Positions 19,947-28,583 of a stretch of DNA of 64,000 bases are shown here, one piece after another. The notes under the pieces were generated by a model. It searched no databases and was not told the DNA's origin. It saw only the letters and a list, made by a program, of their open reading frames with translations. The DNA is from Gilvimarinus xylanilyticus (GTDB lineage Bacteria > Pseudomonadota > Gammaproteobacteria > Pseudomonadales > Cellvibrionaceae): positions 744,001 through 808,000 of the forward strand of contig NZ_JAMFTH010000001.1 of the NCBI RefSeq assembly GCF_024195295.1, in the 5' to 3' direction. A program made the translations under genes and the position numbers. Every line of letters starts with the position of its first letter. Position 1 is the stretch's first letter.

Positions 19947-20876
19947 TTAGGCGGCTTTAATCGTCATATGCGCGCTTCGGGCCTGTCCCGCGGGCAGGCG
20001 CCAGGTGTCGCCCAGGCAGGCGCCGCGCTCGACACACACATAACCCCGGTGGTTATCGGGGCCGATATCGGCAATGCCGCTACCCGCCTCGGCGCCGATA
20101 TTCCACACCACCACGCTCGGGCACTGGTCGCCTTCAATACGGTAGCGGTGTTGGCCGTCGTCCAGGGTAACGGGCAGTTGGATATCTTCGTACACCCGGT
20201 CCACCTCGCCGTTAAAGGTGACGGGGCCGCTCTGGGTAAAGTATTTTCCGCCTTCGACTTTATCGGCGTATTCGCGCCCGTCCAGGCCTTCAACCCGGGC
20301 CGCCTCCAAGCTGTTTATGGCGAAATAGGTGTGCATCACCCAGCTGGCGTCAAAGTCGGTAGCGCCTGTATTGGTCAGGGTTAGGTGCAAGGTGGGGGTA
20401 ACGCCTAGCGACAAGGTCAGCTCGGCGCTAAAGTCGTGTTCAAACAGCTCGTCTGCTTTGTGGTGCAGGGCGAGTTTAAGGTGACAGACGCCAGAGTCGT
20501 CCAGCTGCGCGCTTTGCAATGCCCATTCGCGAGTGCGGGCAATACCGTGCTTGGGGCGGGTGTCATCCGTGGGGTGGGGGCCAAACCAGGGCAGGCACAG
20601 AGGAATACCGCCGCGCAGACTGGCGCCCGGGCTAAAATTGCAGTTGGGGCTAACCCATAGCAGCTCCTCGCCGCCTTTCGGGGTAAAGCTTAATAGCTGG
20701 CCGCCGTTGGTGGTCAGCAGTGCCTGGCACAAGGGGGTGTCGACACAGATTAAGGGGAGCCCATCGCCCTTACTGCCGGGAAAATAGGTTTTACTGTCGC
20801 TTAGGCTTAAAAAATCGTGTTTATCCACCAGTGCTTGCAGTGATTGGGGAACCTCGGGGCTCGCGTTTTGACTCAT
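19947..20876 (-). CDS. D-hexose-6-phosphate mutarotase (YeaD-like)
   Basis: A 309-aa aldose-1-epimerase-superfamily protein expected to interconvert alpha and beta anomers of glucose-6-phosphate. Signatures are GGQLLSFTPKGGEELLWVSP near the N-terminus, RGGIPLCLPWFGPHP, the catalytic-His region WVMHTYFAI, and the C-terminal acidic block ADIGPDNHRGYVCVERG. The YeaD/YMR099c branch rather than GalM is suggested by the SPNC...RGGIPLCLPWFG pattern. It is divergent from rapA with 124 bases between the starts. It would feed the Entner-Doudoroff enzymes encoded earlier in the window. Confidence 0.9.
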   Translation of the reverse strand: MSQNASPEVPQSLQALVDKHDFLSLSDSKTYFPGSKGDGLPLICVDTPLCQALLTTNGGQLLSFTPKGGEELLWVSPNCNFSPGASLRGGIPLCLPWFGPHPTDDTRPKHGIARTREWALQSAQLDDSGVCHLKLALHHKADELFEHDFSAELTLSLGVTPTLHLTLTNTGATDFDASWVMHTYFAINSLEAARVEGLDGREYADKVEGGKYFTQSGPVTFNGEVDRVYEDIQLPVTLDDGQHRYRIEGDQCPSVVVWNIGAEAGSGIADIGPDNHRGYVCVERGACLGDTWRLPAGQARSAHMTIKAA

Positions 20877-21000
20877 ATAGCATCTACTCTTACTTTGGCG
20901 CTCAAAAACGACTGCTATTTTATCAGAAACCGGTTTCGCGGTTTAGTTTACCGCCCAGTCGCAGTATCATGCGCGCCCCAATCACAGCAGCGAGGTTCCC

Positions 21001-23952
21001 GTGTCCCAGGCAGAAGTCACCTTAGGTCAACGTTATGTGAGTGATACCGAGCCCGAATTAGGCTTGGGTGTGGTGTTACAGGTGGACGGTTCTACCGTGG
21101 ACATAGGCTTTCCCGCCGCCGGCGAAAGGCGGACCTATTCGCTAAAGCAGGCGCCTTTAAGCCGGGTGCGCTTTACCGAAGGCGAAAAAATCAAACACCA
21201 GGACGGCACCCGCGTGGTGGTGCAAGAGGTGATAGAGCAGGCTGGTTGTTTGTTGTACCAGACAGTCACCGATGAAGGCGAAGAGCGCGCCGTACCCGAG
21301 TTTGAACTGGACAGCTATGTGCAGTTCTCCACTCCGCGCGAGCGCTTGTTTGCCGGGCAAATCGATAAAAGTAATCACTTCTCGCTGCGCTACCAAAGCC
21401 GGTTGCTGCGTCATAAGGTAGAGCAGACCAACACCTTTGGCTTGGGCGGCCCACGGGTCTCGCTATTGCCCCACCAGTTGTACATTGCCGAGCAGGTCGC
21501 CTCACGCTTTAGCCCCCGGGTATTACTGGCTGATGAAGTAGGCCTGGGTAAAACCATTGAGGCGGGGATGATTTTGCACCGCCAGTTGCTCACCGGTCGC
21601 GCTTCGCGGGCGCTGGTCATTGTACCGCCGGCGTTATTGCACCAGTGGCTGGTGGAGATGCTGCGCCGCTTTAATCTGTCTTTTACCCTGTTGGATGAAG
21701 AGCGCTGCCTGTCGTTGGAAGGTAAAGATACCGAAGACGATATTATGGATTTTGAGCTAGACGCTGATGATCTGCTGGATGAAGAGGACGGCCCTGCCGT
21801 TAACCCGTTTGAGCAGGCCCAGCTGGTTCTTTGCTCGCTGGACTTTATAACCCAAAACCCCGAGCGTCTGGCCCAGGCCGAGGCCGCCGATTGGGACTTG
21901 CTGTTGGTGGACGAAGCTCATCACCTAAGCTGGAGCCCCGACGCCCCGAGCGACGAATACCTGGCTGTAGAGCGGCTTGCCCAGCGCGCCCGAGGTTTAT
22001 TACTGTTAACTGCCACTCCCGAACAGTTGGGGGTTGAGAGCCACTTTGCCCGTTTGCGCCTGCTGGACCCGGACCGCTACTATGATTTAGAAGTGTTTAC
22101 CCGCGAGCAGGCCGACTATGGCCCCCTAAGCGCTCTGGTAGAGCAGCTATTGGAGGCTCGTCCCGATGACGCTGAGCAAACCGGCGAGCTCCCCACCGCG
22201 ACTCTCAAGGGGCTTGAGCAATTTCTGGATGCCGTTCAGTTAGAGGCGCTTAGTAGCCAGGCTCGCGAAACCTCCCAGGCTCAGGCGATTGATGAGGTTA
22301 TCAGTGTACTGCTGGATCGCCACGGCACCGGCCGGGTACTGCTGCGCAATACTCGCCACGCGGTGGCGGGCTTTCCCGAGCGGCATTTGCACACCTATCC
22401 GCTGGAGCTTGAGGCAGGCGATGCCGAGGCCCTCGCAGAAATGGAGCTGCAAGCGCAGTTATACCCCGAGCAGTATTGGGAGTCTCAGGGTGAATGGTGG
22501 ATTAACGACCCCCGGGTACTCTGGTTAAAAGATTTAATCAAAGAAAAGCGCGGCCAAAAGATTCTGGTGATCTGCGCCGACAGTGATACCGCGCAGTCAC
22601 TCGAGCTTTACCTGCGTTTGCGTCACGGCATCGCCTCGGCGGTATTCCACGAGTCCATGAACCTGATTGCCCGCGACCGCGCCGCGGCCTATTTTGCCGA
22701 TACCGAAGAAGGCGCCCAGGTGTTAATCGCCTCGGAGATTGGCAGTGAAGGGCGCAACTTTCAGTTTGCCCAAGACTTGGTGCTGTTCGACTTGCCCCTT
22801 AACCCGGATTTGCTCGAGCAGCGCATCGGCCGCTTGGATCGCATCGGTCAGGCGGGGGAGATTCATCTGCACCTACCGCTGTATACCAGCGAGGGTTCAC
22901 CCACCGCGCAGGAAAAGCTCAGCCGCTGGTACCACGAGGGCATTAACGCCTTTGAGCACACCTGCGCCATTGGTCACAGCGCGTACACCGCTTTTGCCGA
23001 TCGCCTGCTGCCCGCGTTAACCGGGCCGGGCGACGACTTTGAAGCCTTGCTTAGCGATACCCGAGCCTTTGCCGATAAGTTGAATGCCGAGCTCCAGGCG
23101 GGGCGCGATAAGTTGTTGGAGTTAAACTCCTGCCGCCCCGGTAAAGCCGAGGCGTTGGTGGAAAACCTAAGCGAGCAAGACGCTGACCCGGCGCTGCCCG
23201 ATTACGTTATGCGCGCGCTGGACAGCTTTAACGTGGACTATGAGCGTCACAGCGAAAACGCCTGGGTATTGCACCCGGGCGAACACATGCGCGTTGATCC
23301 TTACCCCGGTTTGCCCGAATCCGGCTTAACGGTCACTTTTGACCGCGAACAGGCCCTGTCGCGTGACGATATGAGCTTTCTCACCTGGGAGCACCCGCTG
23401 GTGCGCGGCACCCTGGAGCTGATTGCCGATACCGAATACGGCAATACCGCCGTGGCGACCCTTAAGTTGCCGCCGCTCAAGCCCGGCACCATGATGGTCG
23501 AGGCGGTATTTTGCCTGATGAGCCCGGCCCCGGCCGAGCTGCAGTTAAATCGCTATATCCGCGAGCCTCTGGTTCGGGTATTGTTAGACAGCAACGGCAA
23601 GGACTTTGCCCAGGCACTGGGGGCCGACAAGCTGCACCAGATTCTCAAAAAAGTCCCCCGCGCGACCGCTCAGGAACTGGTGCGCCACAGCCGCGAGGCG
23701 ATTGCCACCTTGCTGGATCAGGCCGAAGCAAAGGTTGAACCCTTGCGCGACCAACAGGTGGACGACGCCAAATCGGCCGCGCGCGAAGACATTGGCCGCG
23801 AGATAGAGCGCCTGCAAGATCTGGCCAAGATAAACCCCAACATTCGCGAAGAAGAACTTAACTACCTGCAAACCCGTTTGGATACCAGCCTGGAGTGCTT
23901 AGACCACGCCAGCTTAAAACTGGACGCCGTGCGGGTAATTGTGGCGGTATGA
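21001..23952 (+). CDS. rapA: RNA polymerase-associated ATPase RapA
   Basis: A Swi2/Snf2-type ATPase that binds core RNA polymerase and promotes its recycling. At 983 aa it is close to E. coli RapA (968). The N-terminal tandem SH3-like region begins VTLGQRYVSDTEPELGLG. The helicase core shows Walker A in ADEVGLGKTIEAG (about residue 180), the Walker B/DEAH motif in LLVDEAHHLSW, TATPEQ, and the second lobe IGSEGRNFQFAQDLVLFDLPLNPDLLEQRIGRLDRIGQ. An acidic insert (EDDIMDFELDADDLLDEEDG) lies inside lobe 1. The start is GTG at 21001, fitting the family N-terminus; no better ATG exists. Confidence 0.96.
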   Translation: MSQAEVTLGQRYVSDTEPELGLGVVLQVDGSTVDIGFPAAGERRTYSLKQAPLSRVRFTEGEKIKHQDGTRVVVQEVIEQAGCLLYQTVTDEGEERAVPEFELDSYVQFSTPRERLFAGQIDKSNHFSLRYQSRLLRHKVEQTNTFGLGGPRVSLLPHQLYIAEQVASRFSPRVLLADEVGLGKTIEAGMILHRQLLTGRASRALVIVPPALLHQWLVEMLRRFNLSFTLLDEERCLSLEGKDTEDDIMDFELDADDLLDEEDGPAVNPFEQAQLVLCSLDFITQNPERLAQAEAADWDLLLVDEAHHLSWSPDAPSDEYLAVERLAQRARGLLLLTATPEQLGVESHFARLRLLDPDRYYDLEVFTREQADYGPLSALVEQLLEARPDDAEQTGELPTATLKGLEQFLDAVQLEALSSQARETSQAQAIDEVISVLLDRHGTGRVLLRNTRHAVAGFPERHLHTYPLELEAGDAEALAEMELQAQLYPEQYWESQGEWWINDPRVLWLKDLIKEKRGQKILVICADSDTAQSLELYLRLRHGIASAVFHESMNLIARDRAAAYFADTEEGAQVLIASEIGSEGRNFQFAQDLVLFDLPLNPDLLEQRIGRLDRIGQAGEIHLHLPLYTSEGSPTAQEKLSRWYHEGINAFEHTCAIGHSAYTAFADRLLPALTGPGDDFEALLSDTRAFADKLNAELQAGRDKLLELNSCRPGKAEALVENLSEQDADPALPDYVMRALDSFNVDYERHSENAWVLHPGEHMRVDPYPGLPESGLTVTFDREQALSRDDMSFLTWEHPLVRGTLELIADTEYGNTAVATLKLPPLKPGTMMVEAVFCLMSPAPAELQLNRYIREPLVRVLLDSNGKDFAQALGADKLHQILKKVPRATAQELVRHSREAIATLLDQAEAKVEPLRDQQVDDAKSAAREDIGREIERLQDLAKINPNIREEELNYLQTRLDTSLECLDHASLKLDAVRVIVAV

Positions 23953-23969
23953 TTTCCCGTCTGAAGTCC

Positions 23970-24019
23970 GATGTCTGACGTCTGATGCGTCTGACCTTAG
24001 ACTTCTGACATCAGACATC
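23970..24019 (+). repeat. GTCTGA-rich inverted repeat downstream of rapA
   Basis: GATGTCTGA at 23970-23978 pairs with TCAGACATC at 24011-24019. The stretch between is built from further TCTGA/GTCTGA-type heptamers. A related patch (TTCAGACGTCCGACATCAGACG) occurs at about 26778-26800. It may end rapA transcription, although the following T content is modest. Confidence 0.5.
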
Positions 24020-24032
24020 TCTTGAGGTTTTT

Positions 24033-24320
24033 ATGTTTATATTCTCCGCCGATGCCACGGCGCGCAAAGACATTGACGAAGACGTAAAAGAGGGCCAGAA
24101 AGTGCCTTTTATTGTCTATATCCACTTTGCCGATATGTTCGGTGCCGAGCAGTTATGTAAGGTTTATCTGATGCGCGCGGGCTTTACCGATATTCAAATT
24201 CACAATCGCAAAACCGTAGCGCCTTCACTGTTGCAAGACGAGCGAGTGCTGGCCGCCGATAAAGCCATGAGTGAAGCGGTGGATGGCGGCTATCATATTC
24301 AAATGTTTGACGATTTTTAG
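24033..24320 (+). CDS. Uncharacterised 95-aa protein
   Basis: Not recognised. A small soluble acidic protein (MFIFSADATARKDIDEDVKEGQKVPFIVYIHFADMFGAEQLCKVYLMRAGF...) with no signal peptide or membrane segment and one Cys. The alternating beta/alpha pattern and the central FADMFGAEQLCKVYLMRAGFTDIQI suggest a compact domain in which a position along a polypeptide or pathway is sensed, but no family can be named. The ATG at 24033 follows TTGAGG. It sits between rapA and the ydbS/ydbT pair; codon use resembles the neighbours, so it is likely native. Confidence 0.75.
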   Translation: MFIFSADATARKDIDEDVKEGQKVPFIVYIHFADMFGAEQLCKVYLMRAGFTDIQIHNRKTVAPSLLQDERVLAADKAMSEAVDGGYHIQMFDDF

Positions 24321-24384
24321 CCGGGTTCTAGCACCACGCAATTCTGTTAATATAGGCTTATAAAAATCATCACGGATTGAGATT

Positions 24385-24930
24385 ATGAGCCTGCATGACC
24401 CGGTGATTAGCACCGATCAACTCCCCCCTTTAGACAATGAACCCTGGACCCCGATTGAGCGCGCCTACCGCTCGGTGCTGCGCTGGATGGTGTTTATCTG
24501 GTGCGCTATTCCCCTTATCGGTTTAGGGGGTGTTATCTGGTTTAACCTCGATCACTTACGTTTTCCCGCGCAAATAGCGGCTGGTGTTGTGGTTGCACTT
24601 GGGCTGTTTTTAATGGGGGTGTGGGTACCACGCCGGGTGGCCCATACCCAGTACTTATTACGCGAGCTGGACATACACAAACGCACGGGCTTTTGGTGGC
24701 ATAAAACCACCTCGGCGGGGCATAACCGTATTCAGCATATCGAAGTCATCCAAGGCCCGATTGAGCGCCTGTATGGTCTTAGCCAATTAGTGTTGTATAC
24801 CGCCGGTGGTTTTCAGTCGGACGTTCGTATTCCCGGCCTGAAAACCGACGAAGCGCATCGCTTAAAACAGTATCTAACCCAGCGCATTGTCAGCGAAGAG
24901 CCAGCGGAGAGCGACAATGCCACGGCCTGA
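24385..24930 (+). CDS. PH-domain membrane protein, YdbS-like
   Basis: A 181-aa protein with two hydrophobic segments (about residues 35-55 and 62-80) followed by a bacterial PH domain (bPH2, DUF304) with RELDIHKRTGFWWHKTTSAGHNRIQHIEVIQGPIERLYGLSQLVLYTAGG. YdbS/YdbT homologues occur as pairs in many bacteria; their function is poorly defined and membrane-stress or export roles have been proposed for some. Its 3' end overlaps the start of the following ydbT-like gene by 14 bases, so the two proteins are probably made together and may form a complex. Confidence 0.88.
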   Translation: MSLHDPVISTDQLPPLDNEPWTPIERAYRSVLRWMVFIWCAIPLIGLGGVIWFNLDHLRFPAQIAAGVVVALGLFLMGVWVPRRVAHTQYLLRELDIHKRTGFWWHKTTSAGHNRIQHIEVIQGPIERLYGLSQLVLYTAGGFQSDVRIPGLKTDEAHRLKQYLTQRIVSEEPAESDNATA

Positions 24931-26419
24931 AGACGATCGCTTGCATTGGCGCCGGGTGTCTCCGGTGGCGATGATCTACTTCGCCCTAAAAATGCTTCCC
25001 GCACTGGGGCAAATGTGGCCCGCGCTGATTCCGCTTTTTGCCGGTGGCGAGGAAATACGTCAGATTTTTTGGGTATGGGGTATACCCGCGGCGTTATTAC
25101 TCTTGTCGATGGGGGTGGTGCTCTACTGGTGGTTTTTCAGTTTTGCAATTGAGGATAATCGTCTGACATTGCGCAGCGGCGTCTTTAATCGCAAACGCCT
25201 CAGCCTGGACTTTGAGCGTGTCCAACAGGCTGATATTGCCGACCCGTTTTATTTTCGCCCCTTTAAACTGGTTACCCTGGGGCTGGAAAGTGCGGGCTCG
25301 GCGCAGCAAGAGGTGGATGTACCGGGTATTCCCGTGGCTCTGGCTGAATCCCTGCGCCATACCATTTTGGAAAAACAGGTCCAGACTAAGCCAGCCACGG
25401 AAACTGAGGTTCACGCTGCAACGTCTGCGGCCGATTATCGCTTAAGCCTGGGGCCGGCTGAGATCGCGCGCTACGGCTTAATGCACAACACGCTTTTGTA
25501 TCTGGCGCCTTTGGCCGCGCCCTTTGGTCAACACCTGGGGCCGCTGTTTGAAAGCTGGTTGGTCAGTTTAGAGTCTTCCCAGGTCTACTCAGCCTTTAAC
25601 TGGTTGAGCGCTAACCTGGCGGTCTCGGTTACCTTAGTGTTGGCGGTGTTTGCGGTGCTGGTGGGCACCTCTGTGTTGTTTGGGTTGTCTGTGCTCTTGG
25701 CCTTTGTGCGCTACTGGGGTTACACCCTCACGCGCGTCGACGATCGCTATCAGAGCCGCGCCGGTTTAACCACGGTACGGACCCGAGGGTTTAAAATCCA
25801 TAAGCTGCAGAAAGTGACCTTAGTGCAGGGCGTCATCGCCAAGCTGTTAAAACGCTATACGGTTTCTATCAGCAAAGCCGGGGGCATAGCGGGGCAGTCG
25901 CCCCAAGCGCAGGATAAAAATTTTACCGTACCCGTACTGGACGAGCTTAACTGGCTATTGCTGCGCGGCGAATTGAAACTGCCCAAACCCGAATGGACAC
26001 GGGTTCACCCCTTTAGCTGGCGTTTTCCCTGCGCGATATGCAGTCTCATTATTGTGTTAAGCGCCCTTGCCGCCAGTTTTAAACTAGGCGCTGTGGCTTT
26101 TACGGGGTTGCTGGGCTTAGTGCCTTTGTTGCTAATCGGACGGCGGCTATGGCGGCAAAAAGGCTACTTCTACAACGGCGAGTGGCTAGCCTGGCGTCGT
26201 GGGTTTATCGGCTTTTCCGAGCAGTGGTTACCGGTGGGGAAGTTGCAGAAAATCCAGTTGGCCCAGTCTCCGCTTAAGCGTTTGGTGGGGTTGTGTGATT
26301 TGCAGGTGTGGAGCGCCGATGGGCGGGTGACTTTGGTTTGTTTGCCAAAGGGCGAGGCGCAGCGGTTGCGGGATGGGCTTTTGACTGGGGTGGTGATGTA
26401 TAAGAAGCCTTGGTTTTAA
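24917..26419 (+). CDS. PH-domain membrane protein, YdbT-like
   Basis: A 500-aa membrane protein with repeated bPH2 domains separated by hydrophobic segments (about 20-40, 50-75, 195-270 and 365-400). Each PH unit shows the TLRSGVFNRKRLSLDFERVQQADI, TTVRTRGFKIHKLQKVTLVQGVIAKLL or EWLAWRRGFIGFSEQWLPVGKLQKIQLAQSPLKRL type of pattern. The ATG at 24917 (MPRPEDDRLHWRRVSPV) is chosen over an upstream in-frame start because it gives the expected N-terminus and a short overlap with the ydbS-like gene. A terminator hairpin follows the stop codon. Confidence 0.88.
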   Translation: MPRPEDDRLHWRRVSPVAMIYFALKMLPALGQMWPALIPLFAGGEEIRQIFWVWGIPAALLLLSMGVVLYWWFFSFAIEDNRLTLRSGVFNRKRLSLDFERVQQADIADPFYFRPFKLVTLGLESAGSAQQEVDVPGIPVALAESLRHTILEKQVQTKPATETEVHAATSAADYRLSLGPAEIARYGLMHNTLLYLAPLAAPFGQHLGPLFESWLVSLESSQVYSAFNWLSANLAVSVTLVLAVFAVLVGTSVLFGLSVLLAFVRYWGYTLTRVDDRYQSRAGLTTVRTRGFKIHKLQKVTLVQGVIAKLLKRYTVSISKAGGIAGQSPQAQDKNFTVPVLDELNWLLLRGELKLPKPEWTRVHPFSWRFPCAICSLIIVLSALAASFKLGAVAFTGLLGLVPLLLIGRRLWRQKGYFYNGEWLAWRRGFIGFSEQWLPVGKLQKIQLAQSPLKRLVGLCDLQVWSADGRVTLVCLPKGEAQRLRDGLLTGVVMYKKPWF

Positions 26420-26443
26420 GGCTTTTAAAAAGGGGAGATGGGG

Positions 26444-26468
26444 TCGCCCGTTGGGCGAGTTTTTTTGT
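26444..26468 (+). terminator. Terminator after the ydbT-like gene
   Basis: TCGCCC-GTT-GGGCGA followed by GTTTTTTT, 25 bases after the stop codon. The dispersed repeat copy R1 begins exactly at its T-run. Confidence 0.85.
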
Positions 26469-26726
26469 GCCCGAGTCGCCGGGCGTGGCGAGTTACTTTT
26501 CTGTTGTGTGGGCAACAGAAACCTAACGAAAAGAGAAGCCCACCCCGGTTCGCGGCCCTGGCGGGTTCCCTCACTCCAATCGATTTTAGGAGGCCGTATC
26601 GACAGCGCGTCCTTGCGCTGGCGATACTTGCGCAAACGTCCTGTTTGCTTTCCCCCTAAAATCGATCTCCGTTCGGCTCGCTCTCAGGGGCCCCGGGGGT
26701 GCCATTCTGGTGGTCAGGCAGATATG
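26468..26726 (+). repeat. Dispersed structured repeat, copy R1
   Basis: About 259 bases, starting TGCCCGAGTCGCCGGGCG. It contains, in order: GGCGAGTTAC; a hairpin TTTCTGTTG...CAACAGAAA; CCCTCACTCCA; an outer stem ATCGATTTTAGG (26579-26590) pairing with CCTAAAATCGAT (26655-26666); and inside this a two-part stem GTATCG-A-CAGCGC...GCGCTG-G-CGATAC (26596-26627) and a hairpin GCAAAC...GTTTGC (26632-26648). It then ends in CTCCGTTCGGCTC and GCCATTCTGGTGGT. Copies R3 (34214, same strand) and R2 (31638, opposite strand) share this order. Arms of R1 and R3 differ by compensatory changes. Short open frames here are not credible genes. Confidence 0.85.
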
Positions 26727-26851
26727 GCTCATCCGATTCCGTTTATCCTATAGCAGGTAATCATTTTTTCGTCGAACTTCAGACGTCCGACATCAGACGT
26801 TAACCCGTTGCCAAACGGGTCAACTTATGGCACTCTTTTCATTAAGTGTTT

Positions 26852-26893
26852 TGTGGGCTTAATTCGGCTTGTTTAACCCGAATTAAGCCCACA
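26852..26893. repeat. Perfect 16-bp inverted repeat (hairpin)
   Basis: TGTGGGCTTAATTCGG, a 10-base loop, then CCGAATTAAGCCCACA with no mismatch. No T-run follows on either strand. A second hairpin, ACCCGTT-GCCA-AACGGGT, lies about 30 bases upstream. The 26,727-27,349 gap contains these and no convincing gene; a 95-codon minus-strand frame (26873-27160) is not supported by any recognisable motif. Confidence 0.75.
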
Positions 26894-27349
26894 GCAGGGC
26901 CAGCGGAAAGGTAGGGTAAACAGTGCATCGGGACTGATGTGCGGGCACTTCTCCCTTCTGTTTTGAATATTCTCCATATTTCTTTTTGGCCCATTGTGAC
27001 ATGCCATGACTATTGGTCTTTGGTGGTCAAAACTAGTGCGACCAAGCAAAGTAAGCTGACTCACTTTGCTTTCCAGTTTCGTTAATGCTACTGGAATGAA
27101 TGCGATAGTATTCGGATGCTGAAAGCGTAAAGCTAACGTTATCAAACAGAATCGACACATCGCCAGTGTGGAAGTAAGACGGCTTCGTTATAAACCAAAA
27201 TAAATTCGTCAAATGGCCGGTAACTTAAGAGGTAGCAGAAGGTTGAAAGCACTTTTTAAAAATTTTCTTGGTAGGAAATGTTGCCAGGCGTATTTTTCAA
27301 TTTGCATATTAATAAACTGATAGTTGCTTATTTCCAGCGGGGGTTTGCA

Positions 27350-28105
27350 ATGAATCCAAAGTTATTTTTTGATTCAATTAAGGAAAAGCACGATAGATAC
27401 TTCATAGAATATTACCCTCCAATGCACGGTTTTCTATTTGCAAACCTCCAAATCACTTACATGTATGATATCAAGCTGCATCAAATGAAGGCTGACATGG
27501 AGGAGCTTGCCAAAAAATGGGTGAAAAGGTATCCAGTATCGCTAATGGTTTCTGCTTTCGATGATCATGGCAGATTGATTAGTTTTAGTGGCGGAGCTGG
27601 TGAGAGCTACTTAATAGCACTTAAAGTAGATGGCTCATTTGATTTGCTTTGGAAATCTGTTCCCGACAGCTCATTTCCAACAGAAGTTCTGGATGCTGAT
27701 TACTTACTTTCTGTTTACAAGGATATTAATTTTAGAACTCAGGAAGAGATAAGGCAATCAGCGCAAGAATCGCTTAAGCCCATGCGTAGGCTAAAGTTTC
27801 TTATTTTGATCTGGGCTGTTTTTATACCTGCGCTCATTGCAGTGCTGGAATTCTTTAGCCCTACTTGGGTTGCACTAATAGCCTTGGCATATAGCCTTTG
27901 GCAGGCTTATCAAAAGTATTTGATTATGACTGGCCGCAAAGTAAAGAAAGATGCCGAGATTGAAAAAGAGAAGGAAAAACAAAGAATGGAGCACCATCAT
28001 TACCATTGCGAGCTAAATCCCGATGGGTTTGTCCGCTTGAGGAATGAAAACTTCAAGGCAGATGCTAAGTATAGAACGAGGAAGGAATACGATGCACTGT
28101 CTTAG
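27350..28105 (+). CDS. Uncharacterised two-TM protein with C-terminal charged tail
   Basis: Not assigned to a named family. The ATG at 27350 (MNPKLFFDSIKEKHDRYFIEYYPPMHGFLF...) gives 251 aa; an upstream in-frame start at 27278 has no ribosome-binding site. The N-terminal 150 residues look like a soluble alpha/beta domain. Two adjacent hydrophobic segments (about 165-185 and 188-205, FLILIWAVFIPALIAVLEFF and WVALIALAYSLW) follow. Then comes a Lys/Glu-rich helix (KKDAEIEKEKEKQ) and a His-rich tail MEHHHYHCELNPDGFVRLRNENF. I have a recollection of similar HHHYHC tails in accessory-region hypotheticals. Base composition is more AT-rich than rapA or the flagellar genes, which suggests acquisition by transfer. 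Confidence 0.75.
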   Translation: MNPKLFFDSIKEKHDRYFIEYYPPMHGFLFANLQITYMYDIKLHQMKADMEELAKKWVKRYPVSLMVSAFDDHGRLISFSGGAGESYLIALKVDGSFDLLWKSVPDSSFPTEVLDADYLLSVYKDINFRTQEEIRQSAQESLKPMRRLKFLILIWAVFIPALIAVLEFFSPTWVALIALAYSLWQAYQKYLIMTGRKVKKDAEIEKEKEKQRMEHHHYHCELNPDGFVRLRNENFKADAKYRTRKEYDALS

Positions 28106-28130
28106 AACAACGAACAAAAAGTTGTTGGAT

Positions 28131-28165
28131 ATAGCCCGCACTGCTCCGCTAACGCGGCGGGCTAT
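28131..28165. repeat. 9-bp hairpin between island genes
   Basis: ATAGCCCGC (28131-28139) pairs with GCGGGCTAT (28157-28165). It is enclosed by weaker TTGGA/TCCAA pairing and preceded by AACAAC...GTTGTT. It lies between the 27350 gene and the broken gene at 28218 and ends 34 bases before GTTAAGC. The layout vaguely recalls a recombination site, but the expected partner core was not found. Confidence 0.45.
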
Positions 28166-28217
28166 GGGCTCGTATTCGCTCGCTCCAATAGAAAAACGTT
28201 AAGCAGGGAGGCATGCC

Positions 28218-28505
28218 ATCATAGCATTATATTTCTTGTTAACATCTTTGCTCTATTTGTGGAGTTATAGCCTGCTCTGTAAAGCTCATCCGGATGAGGC
28301 AAAAGAACTAGCGCTTTGAGATTGTCAGTGGTATTTCTCGAAAACAAAGTCTTTGTATCTGGGATGGCTTATATGTGGGCATTATGTTCCTCTTTTTCGA
28401 GGCACTGGCTACAGGTGGTTCTTCGAGATAGTGCGAATTCTAGTGGTCACGAGCCTCATTTTTACCATATACCACTTGATAAGTTTGTTGCCGCGCTATG
28501 TTTAG
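28218..28505 (+). pseudogene. Probable pseudogene of a small membrane protein
   Basis: From 28218 one frame reads IIALYFLLTSLLYLWSYSLL CKAHPDEAKELAL (split here for length), a TGA at 28317-28319, then DCQWYFSKTKSLYLGWLICG and on to a hydrophobic end IVRILVVTSLIFTIYHLISL before TAG at 28503. Both sides of the TGA read like one membrane protein of about 95 residues with a TM segment at each end. GGGAGG at 28206-28211 is well placed, but the codons that follow are ATC ATA, not a normal start. The simplest reading is a gene that lost its start codon and acquired a nonsense mutation. A TTG start at 28236 would give only a short fragment. Confidence 0.5.
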
Positions 28506-28583
28506 AGCCAGTAGGCGTATGTAAAATTTATCCCTTGAAATGCCCAGCCAAGCGGCTGGTTACTCAAATTATTTTGTTAATGT

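Noticed and set aside
26468-26726. Protein genes inside the dispersed repeats (similar peptides such as LSIRPxKIxWSEG occur in R1 and R3)
   Set aside because: The peptide similarity follows from DNA repeat similarity. Stems change in a base-paired rather than codon-wise way, and R2 does not keep the frame.
26873-27160. 95-codon minus-strand open frame in the island
   Set aside because: Composition and start context do not look like a gene, no motif is recognised, and it begins inside a hairpin-rich border region. Kept only as a remote possibility.
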